A stretch of 64,000 nt of DNA, from positions 808,632-872,631 of the forward strand of contig NZ_BMFC01000001.1 of the NCBI RefSeq assembly GCF_014637725.1. The letters run 5' to 3'. Origin of the DNA: Marivita lacus. GTDB lineage: Bacteria > Pseudomonadota > Alphaproteobacteria > Rhodobacterales > Rhodobacteraceae. A model generated the notes under the pieces. That model saw nothing but the letters and a program-made list of their open reading frames with translations, was not told where the DNA came from and made no database searches. A program made the translations under genes and the position numbers. Shown here piece after piece: positions 10,844 to 19,720 of this stretch (positions are counted from its first letter, which is position 1; every line of letters starts with the position of its first letter).

Positions 10844-10968
10844 TTCGCCCTCCATGAGTCGCTTCACTTTGGCGCGGGTGAGGCTAACAGGGCGTTAATG
10901 CGCCCGGCCCTCTTGTCTGATTATATCGCTCGGGGGATAAGCCGCGAAACTCAGGACGGAGAGACAAC

Positions 10969-11373
10969 ATGATTGGACGTTTGAACCATGTGGCGATTGC
11001 CGTGCCCGATCTCGAAGCGGCGTCGAACCAGTACAGCACTGCGCTGGGCGCAAAAGTTGGCGCGCCGCAGGACGAACCCGATCACGGTGTGACCGTGGTG
11101 TTCATCGAGTTGCCCAACACGAAGATCGAACTGCTCTACCCGCTCGGTGAAAACAGCCCCATTGCCGGTTTCCTGGAAAAGAACCCGTCGGGCGGCATTC
11201 ACCACGTGTGTTACGAAGTCGATGACATCATCGCGGCCCGCGACCATCTCAAAGAGACCGGCGCGCGTGTTCTGGGCGATGGTACTCCAAAGATCGGTGC
11301 GCATGGCAAGCCTGTGCTGTTCCTGCATCCAAAAGATTTCAATGGATGCCTCGTGGAACTGGAACAAGTCTGA
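10969..11373 (+). CDS. mce: Methylmalonyl-CoA epimerase
   Basis: This 134-residue glyoxalase/VOC-fold protein interconverts (2R)- and (2S)-methylmalonyl-CoA, a step in propionate and branched-chain catabolism between propionyl-CoA carboxylase and methylmalonyl-CoA mutase. Two beta-alpha-beta-beta-beta halves are visible. The metal and catalytic residues of the family appear in IGRLNHVAIAV (His), NTKIELLYP (Glu), SGGIHHVCYEVDD (His) and the terminal CLVELEQV (Glu). A GGAG ribosome site precedes the ATG. The DUF1467 gene follows in the same direction 35 bp later, an arrangement I associate with alphaproteobacterial genomes. Confidence 0.93.
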   Translation: MIGRLNHVAIAVPDLEAASNQYSTALGAKVGAPQDEPDHGVTVVFIELPNTKIELLYPLGENSPIAGFLEKNPSGGIHHVCYEVDDIIAARDHLKETGARVLGDGTPKIGAHGKPVLFLHPKDFNGCLVELEQV

Positions 11374-11408
11374 CTCGACCCCACATAGGGGAGTAAAGGA
11401 GCGCGCCC

Positions 11409-11705
11409 ATGTCCATCACCTCTGCCATCGTTCTATTCGCCGTGATCTGGTTCATGGTCTTTCTGATCGTCATTCCGATCCGGTTGCAGACGCAAGGCGA
11501 TCTAGGTCAAGTCGTCCCGGGTACGCATGCCGGGTCTCCCGAGGTTCACAACCTCAGGAAAAAAGCTTGGATCACCACGTTTGTCAGCATTGGCCTGTGG
11601 ATCGTCATCGCCGGGATCATCTTGTCCGGCTGGATCACCGTGCGCGATCTGGACTTCTTTGGCCGGATGGGGCCTGCGCCCGAATTTGGTGGTACAGGTG
11701 GGTAA
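11409..11705 (+). CDS. DUF1467 family membrane protein
   Basis: This small inner-membrane protein of 98 residues has two predicted transmembrane helices (about residues 5-25 and 55-78), separated by the conserved cytoplasmic or periplasmic loop IPIRLQTQGDLGQVVPGTHAGSP. This pattern is typical of DUF1467, a family of unknown function found mainly in alphaproteobacteria, often next to mce. The 3' end overlaps the convergent EI24 gene by 71 bp. Confidence 0.88.
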   Translation: MSITSAIVLFAVIWFMVFLIVIPIRLQTQGDLGQVVPGTHAGSPEVHNLRKKAWITTFVSIGLWIVIAGIILSGWITVRDLDFFGRMGPAPEFGGTGG

Positions 11706-12372
11706 AGGTTGCCGCGCCGAGGATCGGGATCACGAGGTTCACAAGCGGTAGCGACAACGGCATCGCCATCAGGGTGCCCGCGATCCAGATCTTTCCCGCA
11801 TGGCGTTTGCGCAGGGCCTTGGCACCAGCACGCCCTTCACGCCGCATCGCGGCAAGCGTGAAATATTCCCGGCCCAGCAAGAACCCGTTCAGACCCCAGA
11901 AGATGAACAGCGCGAAGGGCGGGAACATCACGTAGAGGATCAGGGCAAAGATATTTGCGGCGATCAGAACACCAAGAAAGTTCACCGTGTCACGCAGGGC
12001 GTCCCAGAACGGCACACGATCTGCCTTGGGCAGATGCGGGTAGTGCCGTTCCTCCACCGCGTCGGCGACATCGTCGAGGAACATCGACGTGATGGCCGAT
12101 GCGACCGGGATCATCAGGAACACCGACAGAACGAGCATCGAGATGAACGCGGTCCAGCTGAGCAGGTCGTCGAGCCAAGTCACGTTGCCGATGAACGGCA
12201 AGGTTGACTCTGGTCCGAGAGATGCGCTCAGGAGCCACATCAACGCGGCGAAAAACGCCACCAAAAGCGCAAAGCCAAGGCCGATGCCCAGGAACAGCAC
12301 CTTGCGGAAGCGAGGGTCGCCCAACTGGCGGAGGGTCAGCAGAAAGCTTCGCAGGATCACGTGTCGAGCCAT
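11635..12372 (-). CDS. EI24/CysZ-like integral membrane protein
   Basis: This 245-residue membrane protein of the EI24 family (which includes the sulfate transporter CysZ) has an N-terminal amphipathic region LRSFLLTLRQLGDPRFRKVL. It has four to six hydrophobic helices (about residues 28-55, 70-100, 135-165 and 190-220) and the conserved central segment PLPKADRVPFWDA-like (HLPKADRVPFWDALRD). A sulfate role is only inferred from the family; many alphaproteobacterial members are uncharacterised. Its ATG lies inside the end of the upstream nitroreductase gene (16 bp overlap), so they form an operon. Its last 71 bp are antisense to the end of the DUF1467 gene. Confidence 0.82.
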   Translation of the reverse strand: MARHVILRSFLLTLRQLGDPRFRKVLFLGIGLGFALLVAFFAALMWLLSASLGPESTLPFIGNVTWLDDLLSWTAFISMLVLSVFLMIPVASAITSMFLDDVADAVEERHYPHLPKADRVPFWDALRDTVNFLGVLIAANIFALILYVMFPPFALFIFWGLNGFLLGREYFTLAAMRREGRAGAKALRKRHAGKIWIAGTLMAMPLSLPLVNLVIPILGAATFTHLYHQIRAQAPSGQRSPDRAR

Positions 12373-12935
12373 GTCGTGATGGCGTCGATATCTGGGCGGG
12401 GCCGTTCGGGCGGCACGGCCGAGGCGGTGCCTATGTGGATGAATCCTGCGACGCGTTCATTGTCGACAAGGCCCAAGGCCGATTGGCAGAAGTCGCAGTC
12501 ATGCGAGGGCCAGCCGCTGAGCCAATTTGCGCCCCAACCCGAAGCCAGTGCCGCATTGAGCAGGGCAAGGCAGACCGCGCCCGCCGAATAGGTCTGTTCG
12601 ATCGCGGGGATTTTTTCGGATGGTTTTTGCACCTCGATCACCGCGACGCAAAGCGGGCTGTCTGCGAATTGCTGTCGCGCCTTTGCGATGTCTTCCTCGG
12701 ACCGACCGGTCTCTGCCCCACAATGGTCAACCGCCCGGGCAAGACGGTCAAGCGCGGGTTTTTCAAGCACGATAAAACGCCAGGGTTCGAGTTTGCCATG
12801 ATCCGGTGTCCGCGCAGCCGCCGTGAGAATTGGCTTGAGAGCCTCCCGGTCCGGTGCTGGCGCCTGCAGGAGCTTTGCCGGACGGGACCGTCGCGTGTGC
12901 AAAAACTCCATCACGGCATTGTTCACGTCAGGCAT
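12357..12935 (-). CDS. Nitroreductase family protein (YdjA-like)
   Basis: The 192-residue FMN-dependent oxidoreductase begins MPDVNNAVMEFLHTRRSRPAK. The SxRxxR-type FMN-binding start (HTRRSRP), the segment RTPDHGKLEPWRFIVLE, the AGAVCLALLNAALASGWGANWLSG helix and the late GFIHIG strand place it with the short YdjA-type nitroreductases. The natural substrate is unknown; family members reduce nitroaromatics or quinones using NAD(P)H. I chose the start at 12935 because AAGGAG lies upstream at ideal spacing; the frame stays open to 13019. The gene overlaps the EI24 gene. Confidence 0.88.
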   Translation of the reverse strand: MPDVNNAVMEFLHTRRSRPAKLLQAPAPDREALKPILTAAARTPDHGKLEPWRFIVLEKPALDRLARAVDHCGAETGRSEEDIAKARQQFADSPLCVAVIEVQKPSEKIPAIEQTYSAGAVCLALLNAALASGWGANWLSGWPSHDCDFCQSALGLVDNERVAGFIHIGTASAVPPERPRPDIDAITTWLDT

Positions 12936-13110
12936 CACGTCTCCTTCATCGTCGGTCGCACCCATGCAATCCTGTGCACCAAGAATATCTTTGAGGGTGA
13001 TAAGTTGAAAGCCTGTCAAAGAACAGCCTTGCCAAGCTCGAAACTGAGATCACGACGATCACAATCATCGCGATGCCATATTCATGTGCCTGCAAGAACT
13101 TCGGGCTGTT

Positions 13111-13350
13111 TTAACCCTGTGTGTCAGCGCGGGAATAGACGCCTTCAGGAAGCGACAAGGACGCAGCGAGGTCGCGCATCTGGGACATCGAAAAGGTGAT
13201 CCTGTTCACCCGGTCCGTGCGTGGATCGTACTGTTCAACGGTGATGCATTCTTCGAACCCGTTCACGATGACGTCCTCCTGCAACGGGCTTTCGCCTTCG
13301 TCAACAAGGGTCACCACGGTCGAGTCGAATTCGTGTTCGATGCTAAACAT
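13111..13350 (-). CDS. Small conserved-looking hypothetical protein
   Basis: This 79-residue acidic soluble protein begins MFSIEHEFDSTVVTLVDEG. It has alternating hydrophobic strands with acidic loops and a helical end (MSQMRDLAASLSLPEG). I do not recognise a family. A coherent amino-acid pattern and a position between two well-called genes support it as real. An in-frame TTG two codons upstream is an alternative start. It is a single gene, divergent from the M48 protease gene. Confidence 0.62.
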   Translation of the reverse strand: MFSIEHEFDSTVVTLVDEGESPLQEDVIVNGFEECITVEQYDPRTDRVNRITFSMSQMRDLAASLSLPEGVYSRADTQG

Positions 13351-13480
13351 GACCAAAGCCTAACGCGACGCTTCGGCAAAAGCCAAGGGCATCTGCGGAA
13401 ATCCACCGGTGAAAATTCAGGGCTGGCAGGACAGTCAGGATGACCTTAGTTCAAGTGTCTTGATGACAGGGAGTGTCTTG

Positions 13481-14200
13481 ATGCGTCGGCTCGTTCTCTT
13501 GGCCTTTTTTGCCCTTGCGGCATGTGATGTTCCGGCACCGGCGTCGCAGGTTCAACCGCGTCCGCAAAGCGCCCCTGCACAGCTTTCGGATCAGGATGCG
13601 CGCAACCGGGCCAGCATCGCCGCGAGGCAGTTCGTGGCCGTCGTACAAACCGTGGAACCCGTGGCCGAACGCGAATGCCGTCAACGCGCGCCTGCGGCCA
13701 ATTGCGACTTCCAGATCGTTGTGGATGATCGCCCGGGGATGCCGCCAAACGCGTTCCAGACCGTCGATCGCACCGGCCGTCCGATTCTTGCCTTCAACCT
13801 CGCCTTGATCGCGTCGGTGGACAATGCCGATGAACTGGCGTTCGTCATGGGGCACGAAGCGGCGCATCACGTGCTGGGTCACTTGGGTCGCACACAGCAG
13901 AACGCTGCCGTGGGAGCCGTGATCCTGTCGGGACTGGTCGCGCTGGGCGGTGGGGATGCAACCGTGGTGCAATCCGCAGAAGAGATCGGGGCATCGCTCG
14001 GAGCGAGGACCTATTCCAAGGATTTCGAACTCGAGGCTGACCAACTTGGCACGATCATCACTGCCCGTGCCGGCTACAACCCCATCCGGGGCGCGCAGTT
14101 CTTCAACAGGATTCCCGATCCAGGCAATCGGTTCCTTGGCACCCACCCACCCAATGCGGCCCGCATGGACATCGTGCGACGGACGGCTGCGGGGCTCTGA
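13481..14200 (+). CDS. M48 family metallopeptidase, predicted lipoprotein
   Basis: This 239-residue zinc peptidase begins MRRLVLLAFFALAACDVP. The LAAC lipobox predicts signal peptidase II processing and lipid anchoring on Cys17. The catalytic HEAAH motif (HExxH; Glu about residue 126) sits in FVMGHEAAHHVLGH, and the third-ligand glutamate lies in FELEADQLG. This is the BepA/LoiP-like envelope protease arrangement, which degrades or refolds envelope proteins. The ATG at 13481 has GGGAG upstream and makes the signal sequence N-terminal, so I prefer it to upstream in-frame starts. Confidence 0.9.
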   Translation: MRRLVLLAFFALAACDVPAPASQVQPRPQSAPAQLSDQDARNRASIAARQFVAVVQTVEPVAERECRQRAPAANCDFQIVVDDRPGMPPNAFQTVDRTGRPILAFNLALIASVDNADELAFVMGHEAAHHVLGHLGRTQQNAAVGAVILSGLVALGGGDATVVQSAEEIGASLGARTYSKDFELEADQLGTIITARAGYNPIRGAQFFNRIPDPGNRFLGTHPPNAARMDIVRRTAAGL

Positions 14201-14278
14201 CAGCCGCATTTGACCTGAATCAAGGCTGAAGGTGGCAGCACAAGTTACCCTTGAGACAGTACAATGGGGAGCCTTGTC

Positions 14279-14533
14279 ATGTCCTTTACGTCGAAACGCG
14301 ATGCGCACACGCAACTTGTTCTTGGAATGGCCGACCGTCAGGGTCTTGACCTGCAAGAGATGATTCTGCGCGCTGACTTCTCGGAAGATCAATTCGAACA
14401 GGCGGTGAACCTTTGCCTCGGCTGTACCCAGCCGACCGCCTGCAAATGCCTTCTGAACAGTGCGGGACCACAGCTAAACCTGCCCGATTACTGCAGAAAC
14501 GGGGCTCTGTTCGACCAATTGGCTTCCGACTGA
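14279..14533 (+). CDS. DUF6455 family protein
   Basis: This 84-residue small soluble protein begins MSFTSKRDAHTQLVLGMADRQ. It has a conserved cysteine cluster in LCLGCTQPTACKCLL and DYCRNG, spaced as a possible metal site. This matches DUF6455, a Rhodobacterales-enriched family of unknown function, often near redox genes. The ATG at 14279 follows GGGGAG at good spacing. Confidence 0.78.
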   Translation: MSFTSKRDAHTQLVLGMADRQGLDLQEMILRADFSEDQFEQAVNLCLGCTQPTACKCLLNSAGPQLNLPDYCRNGALFDQLASD

Positions 14534-14583
14534 CCCAAGAAGCCTGAACGCCTCGGCGCTAAAGCGGTGCTGCGAGCCCCAAT

Positions 14584-15564
14584 TCAGGTCCGCAGGTTCT
14601 TGGCGCTTTCCTTGATCTCGGCATATTGACCCGAGGGGCGGAACGGCCACAGGTAGTCGGGGAGCACGGCTTCCAACGCGACAGGCTTGATCCCCAGATC
14701 GGCAAAGGTTTTCACGCCATCGGACACGACATTGTCGTTGCGCAGGTTCTTGACCTGATCGCGGGTGACCATGGCCGGGATCAACCCCCCGCTGAGGGTG
14801 TTGGCGAAATCGAACAGGGCTCCCATGATGGTCGCGGCAAAGAACGGGATGTTCACAACCAGCCGACGGCGACGAATGACCTTGAGCATCTCCTGCATCA
14901 GCTCGCGGAACGTGTTCACGTCAGGCCCGCCAAGCTCGTAGATGCCCGGAGCGGCCTGCCCTGTGGCAGCCATGCTTGCAGCCTGCGCCACATCGTCCAC
15001 ATAAACCGGCTGGAATTTCGTTTCGGCACCGACAACGGGAAGAATTGGCCCGAGCCGGGTCATGCCCGCAAAGCGGTTGAAGAACTCATCCTCCGGCCCG
15101 AACACGATCGAGGGGCGCAGAATCACGGCGTTCGGCATATGCTTCAGCACCGCCGCCTCGCCTTCGCCCTTGGTGCGCTGGTAGTCGCTTTCGCTTTTCA
15201 TGTCGGCACCAATGGCCGACACGTGAACGAGGGTCGAAATACCAGCCTCTGCCGCAAGCCGGGCCACGCGTGCGCCACCCTCGGCCTGCACGGCCTTAAA
15301 GGTGTTCTTGCCGTTTTTTGCAAGGATACCGACACAGTTGATCACCGCATCGGCGCCCTGCATCGCGGAGCGGACACTGGCGTCGTCGCGGATGTTGCAC
15401 AGGATCGGTTCAACCTGGCCAACCGCGCCGTAAGGCTTCACGAAAAGCGCTTCGTTTGGTCGCCGCACGGCAACGCGAACACGCCAACCTAGCTTGGCCA
15501 TCCGACGTACAATATAGCGCCCGACAAACCCCGAGCCGCCGTAGATCGTGACGAGTTTCGACAT
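14584..15564 (-). CDS. Complex I NDUFA9-like NAD(P)-binding epimerase/dehydratase family protein
   Basis: This 326-residue atypical short-chain dehydrogenase begins [18 protein letters not shown]. It has the GGSGFVG nucleotide-binding loop, basic cofactor-selecting residues (RVAVRRPNE), [12 protein letters not shown] and the degenerate catalytic region [13 protein letters not shown], where the usual YxxxK is YQRTK. It resembles the NDUFA9 accessory subunit of mitochondrial complex I and bacterial quinone- or envelope-related homologues. The ATG at 15564 starts directly at the Rossmann strand; 16 codons upstream are also open. It diverges from tRNA-Leu. Confidence 0.88.
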   Translation of the reverse strand: MSKLVTIYGGSGFVGRYIVRRMAKLGWRVRVAVRRPNEALFVKPYGAVGQVEPILCNIRDDASVRSAMQGADAVINCVGILAKNGKNTFKAVQAEGGARVARLAAEAGISTLVHVSAIGADMKSESDYQRTKGEGEAAVLKHMPNAVILRPSIVFGPEDEFFNRFAGMTRLGPILPVVGAETKFQPVYVDDVAQAASMAATGQAAPGIYELGGPDVNTFRELMQEMLKVIRRRRLVVNIPFFAATIMGALFDFANTLSGGLIPAMVTRDQVKNLRNDNVVSDGVKTFADLGIKPVALEAVLPDYLWPFRPSGQYAEIKESAKNLRT

Positions 15565-15669
15565 GTGATTGCTCCCGGTCATAGCTTGTCTGACCTGTAT
15601 CCCCGTCGCCACTTACGGGCAAGGTGTTGGATTGCCGCAAAGCAACCCTCAAAAGCTGACAAAACCCCG

Positions 15670-15697
15670 TTGACACCCTTTCGGGACAGGATTACAC
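15670..15697 (+). promoter_or_regulatory. Predicted sigma70-type promoter of tRNA-Leu
   Basis: TTGACA at 15670-15675 matches the -35 consensus exactly. With a 16 bp spacer, TTACAC at 15692-15697 serves as a weak -10 element, placing the transcript start a little upstream of the mature tRNA 5' end at 15716. Confidence 0.5.
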
Positions 15698-15715
15698 GCC
15701 TGCTTCACGACACCT

Positions 15716-15801
<86 letters not shown>

Positions 15802-16017
15802 AAGTCAAGCGAAAAACAACAAAAACTTCGATTTCTTGATGTTTTGCAGACTTTCTTCCGAAAACTGCTACACAAAACGCTCCACACGCGTTCTTTGCAC
15901 GTCCTTGACCCGACATGTTTCGAAAATTTGTCCGAGGCTGGCGGCAGAGCCGCGTCAGTTTCCGTAATTTTTCAAACGGTCCGAAGTCCCTCCCATCAAC
16001 AACTATGGGAGCAGGCC

Positions 16018-16191
16018 ATGCAGGTCTCGATCGAAAAGCTGGAGCATCTTCGTGATGTTATGAAACTAATTGTCCGCGCACGGACGGACGGTCGAAAATA
16101 CGTCCCGGTCGTCTTGAAGCTCGAGGCAGAAATCGCAGCCAGAAAAAACTTGGATGACGACTATGCCCGCATCATCGCGGATGCGGCATAG
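16018..16191 (+). CDS. Small hypothetical protein
   Basis: This 57-residue charged, helical protein begins MQVSIEKLEHLRDVMKLIVRA and ends RIIADAA. The ATG is preceded by GGGAGC at a suitable distance. I recognise no family. It is the first possible gene of the element after the tRNA. Its size and helix-rich composition would suit a small regulator, but nothing in the sequence proves this. Confidence 0.5.
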   Translation: MQVSIEKLEHLRDVMKLIVRARTDGRKYVPVVLKLEAEIAARKNLDDDYARIIADAA

Positions 16192-16618
16192 CACCGCTGA
16201 GATATGCGTCCTCTACTTCACTCAAGAACAGCAGGAGATCACCAATGCCGACGGCAATGTCGGTCTCTGACGCGGACCGGACCCCAACGATGAGACTCCG
16301 TCTGAAACGGCGGGGTTTGTCGTTCTGGGGGTGGTCAGTCGTGTTAGTCGCGGCACCAAATTTGTCGTCGGCACGGCATAGTCGACGCGTGCGATGACGC
16401 TGAGCCTCGCGGAGGCAGCATGGATACTTGTGACATGACCGGCCCTTTGTACGCAAACGGCTTAATCGACAAGGCACGTTCCGAAGCCTCAGAAGCGGAC
16501 CTTTAGGAGCATAGCGGTTGCCCAACATGTCCATGGCTGTTCTTTTAAATTGACCCTACAAGGATACAATCGAAACGCAGGTAAGCCTTGAGGTAGCTGC
16601 GAAAAAGGAGCAGCGCCC
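16192..16618. other. Gene-poor interval inside the element
   Basis: About 430 bp hold no coding frame that I can support on either strand. Frames that stay open here lack ribosome sites and family features. An AAGGAG ribosome site at the right end belongs to the following gene. Confidence 0.5.
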
Positions 16619-17272
16619 ATGGTAGAGCCAGAAACGTTTATGTTCCTTGCAGATCTCGCAAAGAACAACCGCAAAGCCTGGATGGATGCACACCGCGAGG
16701 AACGCGATGACGCTCTGCGCAATTTCGCGGGCATCGCCATAACACTGCACGACTATGCTAATCGCTTTGATCCTTCCGTGGCTGACGCAAAGTTCAATCC
16801 CAGGCAAAGCTACTCAAAATTCTTTCAGGAGGCGCGCGATCGCGTCGGGCCTGGCCTGTACCGCACGGATGTTGATGTGTTCGTTAACGCAGGTCACCCT
16901 GCCGAAGACGTTGGATATTACCTTCATATCGAACCCGGGAATTGCCACGCTGGGGCGGGGCTTTTTCAACCCTCCAAGACAGCCCTTGCAAGGTTACGCT
17001 CACGTTTGGTCGATGACCCGCATGGCCTGAACGACGTCGTGACCGAACCTGAGTTCGTCGAGGTGTTCCCAGACGGGGTTGGCACACGAAAGGCGTTGGG
17101 GGCTGTGCCAGACGGATTTGACCGTAGCGATCCGGCAGCGCCCTATCTGAAAATGGTTGGCTTGGGGTGTCGCAAAGACCTGTCAGACGCGCTTCTTCTG
17201 AACGACGATGTGATTGATCTGTTGATTAATATCTTCCGCTCTGCCAGCCCGCTGGTACGATACTTTGACTGA
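16619..17272 (+). CDS. DUF2461 (TIGR02453) family protein
   Basis: This 217-residue protein begins MVEPETFMFLADLAKNNRKAWMDAHREE. The N-terminal pattern F-L-x-x-L-x-x-NN+x-W, the segment FNPRQSYSKFFQEARD and YYLHIEPGNCHAGAGLFQP are the family hallmarks. DUF2461 proteins are cytoplasmic and of unknown function. The ATG has AAGGAG upstream (start chosen at 16619). It is probably element cargo and stands alone, with gene-poor DNA on both sides. Confidence 0.85.
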   Translation: MVEPETFMFLADLAKNNRKAWMDAHREERDDALRNFAGIAITLHDYANRFDPSVADAKFNPRQSYSKFFQEARDRVGPGLYRTDVDVFVNAGHPAEDVGYYLHIEPGNCHAGAGLFQPSKTALARLRSRLVDDPHGLNDVVTEPEFVEVFPDGVGTRKALGAVPDGFDRSDPAAPYLKMVGLGCRKDLSDALLLNDDVIDLLINIFRSASPLVRYFD

Positions 17273-17713
17273 TTAAACGGGCAGACTTTTTCATGTAATC
17301 GCGGTCTTATCGTTGCCATCAGCAATCACTCCCGGCCCTGAGCGGTCATTCAAGCTGTCCATAACTAACTTCCGGTTCCACCCAACTCACAACAGAAGGT
17401 CGTCCCGGTCGTTGTGTCTGGCGTCAACAATCGGCCATCAATCGACTTGGCATTCATGCGTTCCACGTCCGATGCCGTTCTGAGCAAACCGTGGATCATC
17501 CAGTCACAACACAACTGATAGTCGTCACCTGCCGGTCAAGCCGCTCAGGACTCAACCCATTCACTGTTGCTTGGCTCTCAACTTCAAACCGGCTACTAAG
17601 GACGCACAATGTAACTTCGGGAAGCGTGCTTCGCTTCTTGAAGGCCGAGGGACGGTCGAAAAATCGCCACTCGGCCAAACACTTAAGCACTGCAAACTGA
17701 TTGAGGAAATAAA
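17273..17713 (+). promoter_or_regulatory. Structured leader region of the DUF262 gene
   Basis: No gene is supported in these 440 bp. Near the right end there are two inverted repeats: GAAGCG-TGCTT-CGCTTC at 17621-17637, and GGCCGAG (17643-17649) with CTCGGCC (17670-17676). They may fold in a leader RNA or serve as operator DNA. A GAGG ribosome site at 17702-17705 serves the TTG start at 17714. Confidence 0.4.
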
Positions 17714-18820
17714 TTGAGCTTAGCTGACGAAGTCGCAATCGCGCGAAAAGAAATCCGAGCTGACGGCTATGAGATGTCGGTAGGCGAGATAGCGAATTTG
17801 TATCGAGATGGCGAGCTTCGAATCGACCCTGAGTACCAGCGGCTGTTTCGATGGGACGAAACACGAAAAACTCGTTTTGTTGAATCTTTGCTCCTTGGAA
17901 TCCCAATTCCACCGGTGTTTGTATATCAAGGCGAAGACAATGTATGGGAGTTGATAGACGGCCTTCAAAGACTATCAACGATTTTCCAGATGATGGGGAT
18001 ACTACAGGGTGAACGGGCAGAAGAGCTTGGAGAATTGGTTCTGGAAGGGACAACCTACTTACCTTCACTTTCGGGAAAAAAATGGGAGCCAACCAGCGAA
18101 GATTCAGATGACGGATTGGGCGGCTCCCTTCAGATTCAGATCAAGAGATCTCGAATTCGTGTCGAGATTCTTCAGCCCGAAAGTGACGCAACAGCAAAAT
18201 TCGAGCTCTTTCAGAGATTGAACACAGGCGGTGCGAGCCTATCTGAACAAGAAATACGAAATTGCGTAGCGGTGATGATCGATCCATCTTTCTTTGCGTG
18301 GATCAAGGCACTATCCATTAACCCTGACTTCACGACAGTAACCGCGCAAACCGAAACAGCAGTAGAATCTCAAATGAGCGTCGAGCTGGCTTTACGGATT
18401 ATTTCATTCTCTGAAATCCCATATAATAAGCGGCTTGACGTGCACGAGTATCTCGATCGGGCGCTCCTGAAATTGGCCGAAAGCCAGACGCTTGATCGGG
18501 ATTCTGTAGCGGATCGCTTCAATCGATCATTTAAGATCCTCAACCGAGCACTTGGGGACTCCTCTTTTAGAAGGTGGGATGGTCAGAACTTCCGAGGTAA
18601 GTTCCTAATGTCTGTCTTTGAGGTGATCGGACATGGAGTATATCAGAACATCGAAGCCATTGAACTGCTTGGCGACGACAATGCCGACCAATTTGTTCAG
18701 CGTAGAGCTCGGGAGCTTTGGCAAGACGAAGTATTCAAGACAAATTCGGGAGGCGGCACTCGCGGTACTACCAGGCTTGCAAACCTACTTCCCATGGCAA
18801 AAGATTTCATGTGCCCTTAA
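17714..18820 (+). CDS. DUF262 domain protein (GmrS-N/ParB-like), probable defence component
   Basis: This 368-residue protein begins at a TTG codon that has a GAGG ribosome site at proper spacing. The DUF262 core is clear in the N-terminal 120 residues: IDPEYQRLFRWDETRKTRFVESLLLGIPIPPVFVYQ, then WELIDGLQRLST with the DGxQR motif that in ParB/Srx-like folds binds or hydrolyses nucleotide. A second conserved block, FELFQRLNTGGASLSEQEIRNC, lies near residue 165. The C-terminal part lacks the HNH DUF1524 nuclease domain of full-length GmrSD-type proteins. The TAA is directly followed by the ATG of a HEPN gene, suggesting a two-component system in which this protein senses and the HEPN protein acts. 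Confidence 0.88.
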   Translation: MSLADEVAIARKEIRADGYEMSVGEIANLYRDGELRIDPEYQRLFRWDETRKTRFVESLLLGIPIPPVFVYQGEDNVWELIDGLQRLSTIFQMMGILQGERAEELGELVLEGTTYLPSLSGKKWEPTSEDSDDGLGGSLQIQIKRSRIRVEILQPESDATAKFELFQRLNTGGASLSEQEIRNCVAVMIDPSFFAWIKALSINPDFTTVTAQTETAVESQMSVELALRIISFSEIPYNKRLDVHEYLDRALLKLAESQTLDRDSVADRFNRSFKILNRALGDSSFRRWDGQNFRGKFLMSVFEVIGHGVYQNIEAIELLGDDNADQFVQRRARELWQDEVFKTNSGGGTRGTTRLANLLPMAKDFMCP

Positions 18821-19471
18821 ATGGTGAAGATTAGAACGCTGGCCATCCTCCAAGAATCGCTCGACCGAGAATTGAGTTGGAGAATACATGAGCTTTCCTT
18901 TCTAAGAAGGCAGATCATGGGGGCTAAAGATATAGCCGAATCCGCCTACATTAGGGCGGGAATCTCCATGCTGTACGCTCATTGGGAAGGCTTCATTAAA
19001 AAAAGTGCAAGCTACTATTTGGAGTACGTCAATTTCAAAAAGGCAAAGTTTTCCGTTGCCGCGGACACTTTTGCCTATCTTGCAGTGAAGCGGGATATTG
19101 ATGAGCTGTCTAAGACGAGAGATCACGTATTCGGTCTAAGGGTTTACCGCGACATAATTAAGAAGATGATCTCTGACGAGCCGCTTTTATTCTCCACAGA
19201 GGTTGATACGGGTTCAAATCTTAATGGTAAGAGATTTCTGAGCATTTTGTCCGCAACAGGAGTTTCAGAAAGCAAGTACGAACCGTATTTCAATCTCATA
19301 GATGAGGCCTTGCTTGCCAGACGAAATGAGATCGCGCATGGTCAATTTCTTCCTGTGGAAAGAGATTCCTTTTTGGAAACTTACGATGATGTAATCATGC
19401 TAATGCGATGGTTTAAAACTGATGTGGAAAATTGCGCCTCAACAGACTCCTATTTACAAAAGGAAGCATGA
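18821..19471 (+). CDS. HEPN-domain putative ribonuclease (MAE_28990/MAE_18760-like), paired with DUF262
   Basis: This 216-residue all-helical protein begins MVKIRTLAILQESLDRELSWRIHELSFLRRQI. A conserved central helix reads MLYAHWEGFIKKSASYYLEYV. The HEPN catalytic motif R-x4-H is seen as RRNEIAHGQF near residue 170. HEPN proteins of this kind are metal-independent RNases used in toxin-antitoxin and abortive-infection systems. The ATG abuts the stop of the DUF262 gene (TAAATG), so the pair is translationally coupled. Codon and base use are AT-richer than in the surrounding genome, consistent with recent transfer. The biochemical activity is inferred from the motif. Confidence 0.85.
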   Translation: MVKIRTLAILQESLDRELSWRIHELSFLRRQIMGAKDIAESAYIRAGISMLYAHWEGFIKKSASYYLEYVNFKKAKFSVAADTFAYLAVKRDIDELSKTRDHVFGLRVYRDIIKKMISDEPLLFSTEVDTGSNLNGKRFLSILSATGVSESKYEPYFNLIDEALLARRNEIAHGQFLPVERDSFLETYDDVIMLMRWFKTDVENCASTDSYLQKEA

Positions 19472-19720
19472 TCACCTCCAACAGCGGGCGAGCGTCGGGA
19501 AAGCTTTCGCATTGCAGTCATTAAAGCGGAGCGCAGCGAAGGTCGGCTCTCCGCCCTTCGTGGAGTGCGATGCGTCGTAACGGTTTTCCACGTTGGCATG
19601 GCGGCCAACCTGTAGGTGAGGCTCAGCAATGGCGACAACGGTAAGTCGATGGCGCAAAACGCGTTCAGCTCCGGCTCTTAAAGCGATATGACTTTTTGCT
19701 ACAAGTTTGGGAATGTTCTT

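Noticed and set aside
19472-19720. Possible IS remnant or small gene after the HEPN gene
   Set aside because: No transposase fragment, terminal inverted repeats or target duplication could be found; no coding frame is convincing.
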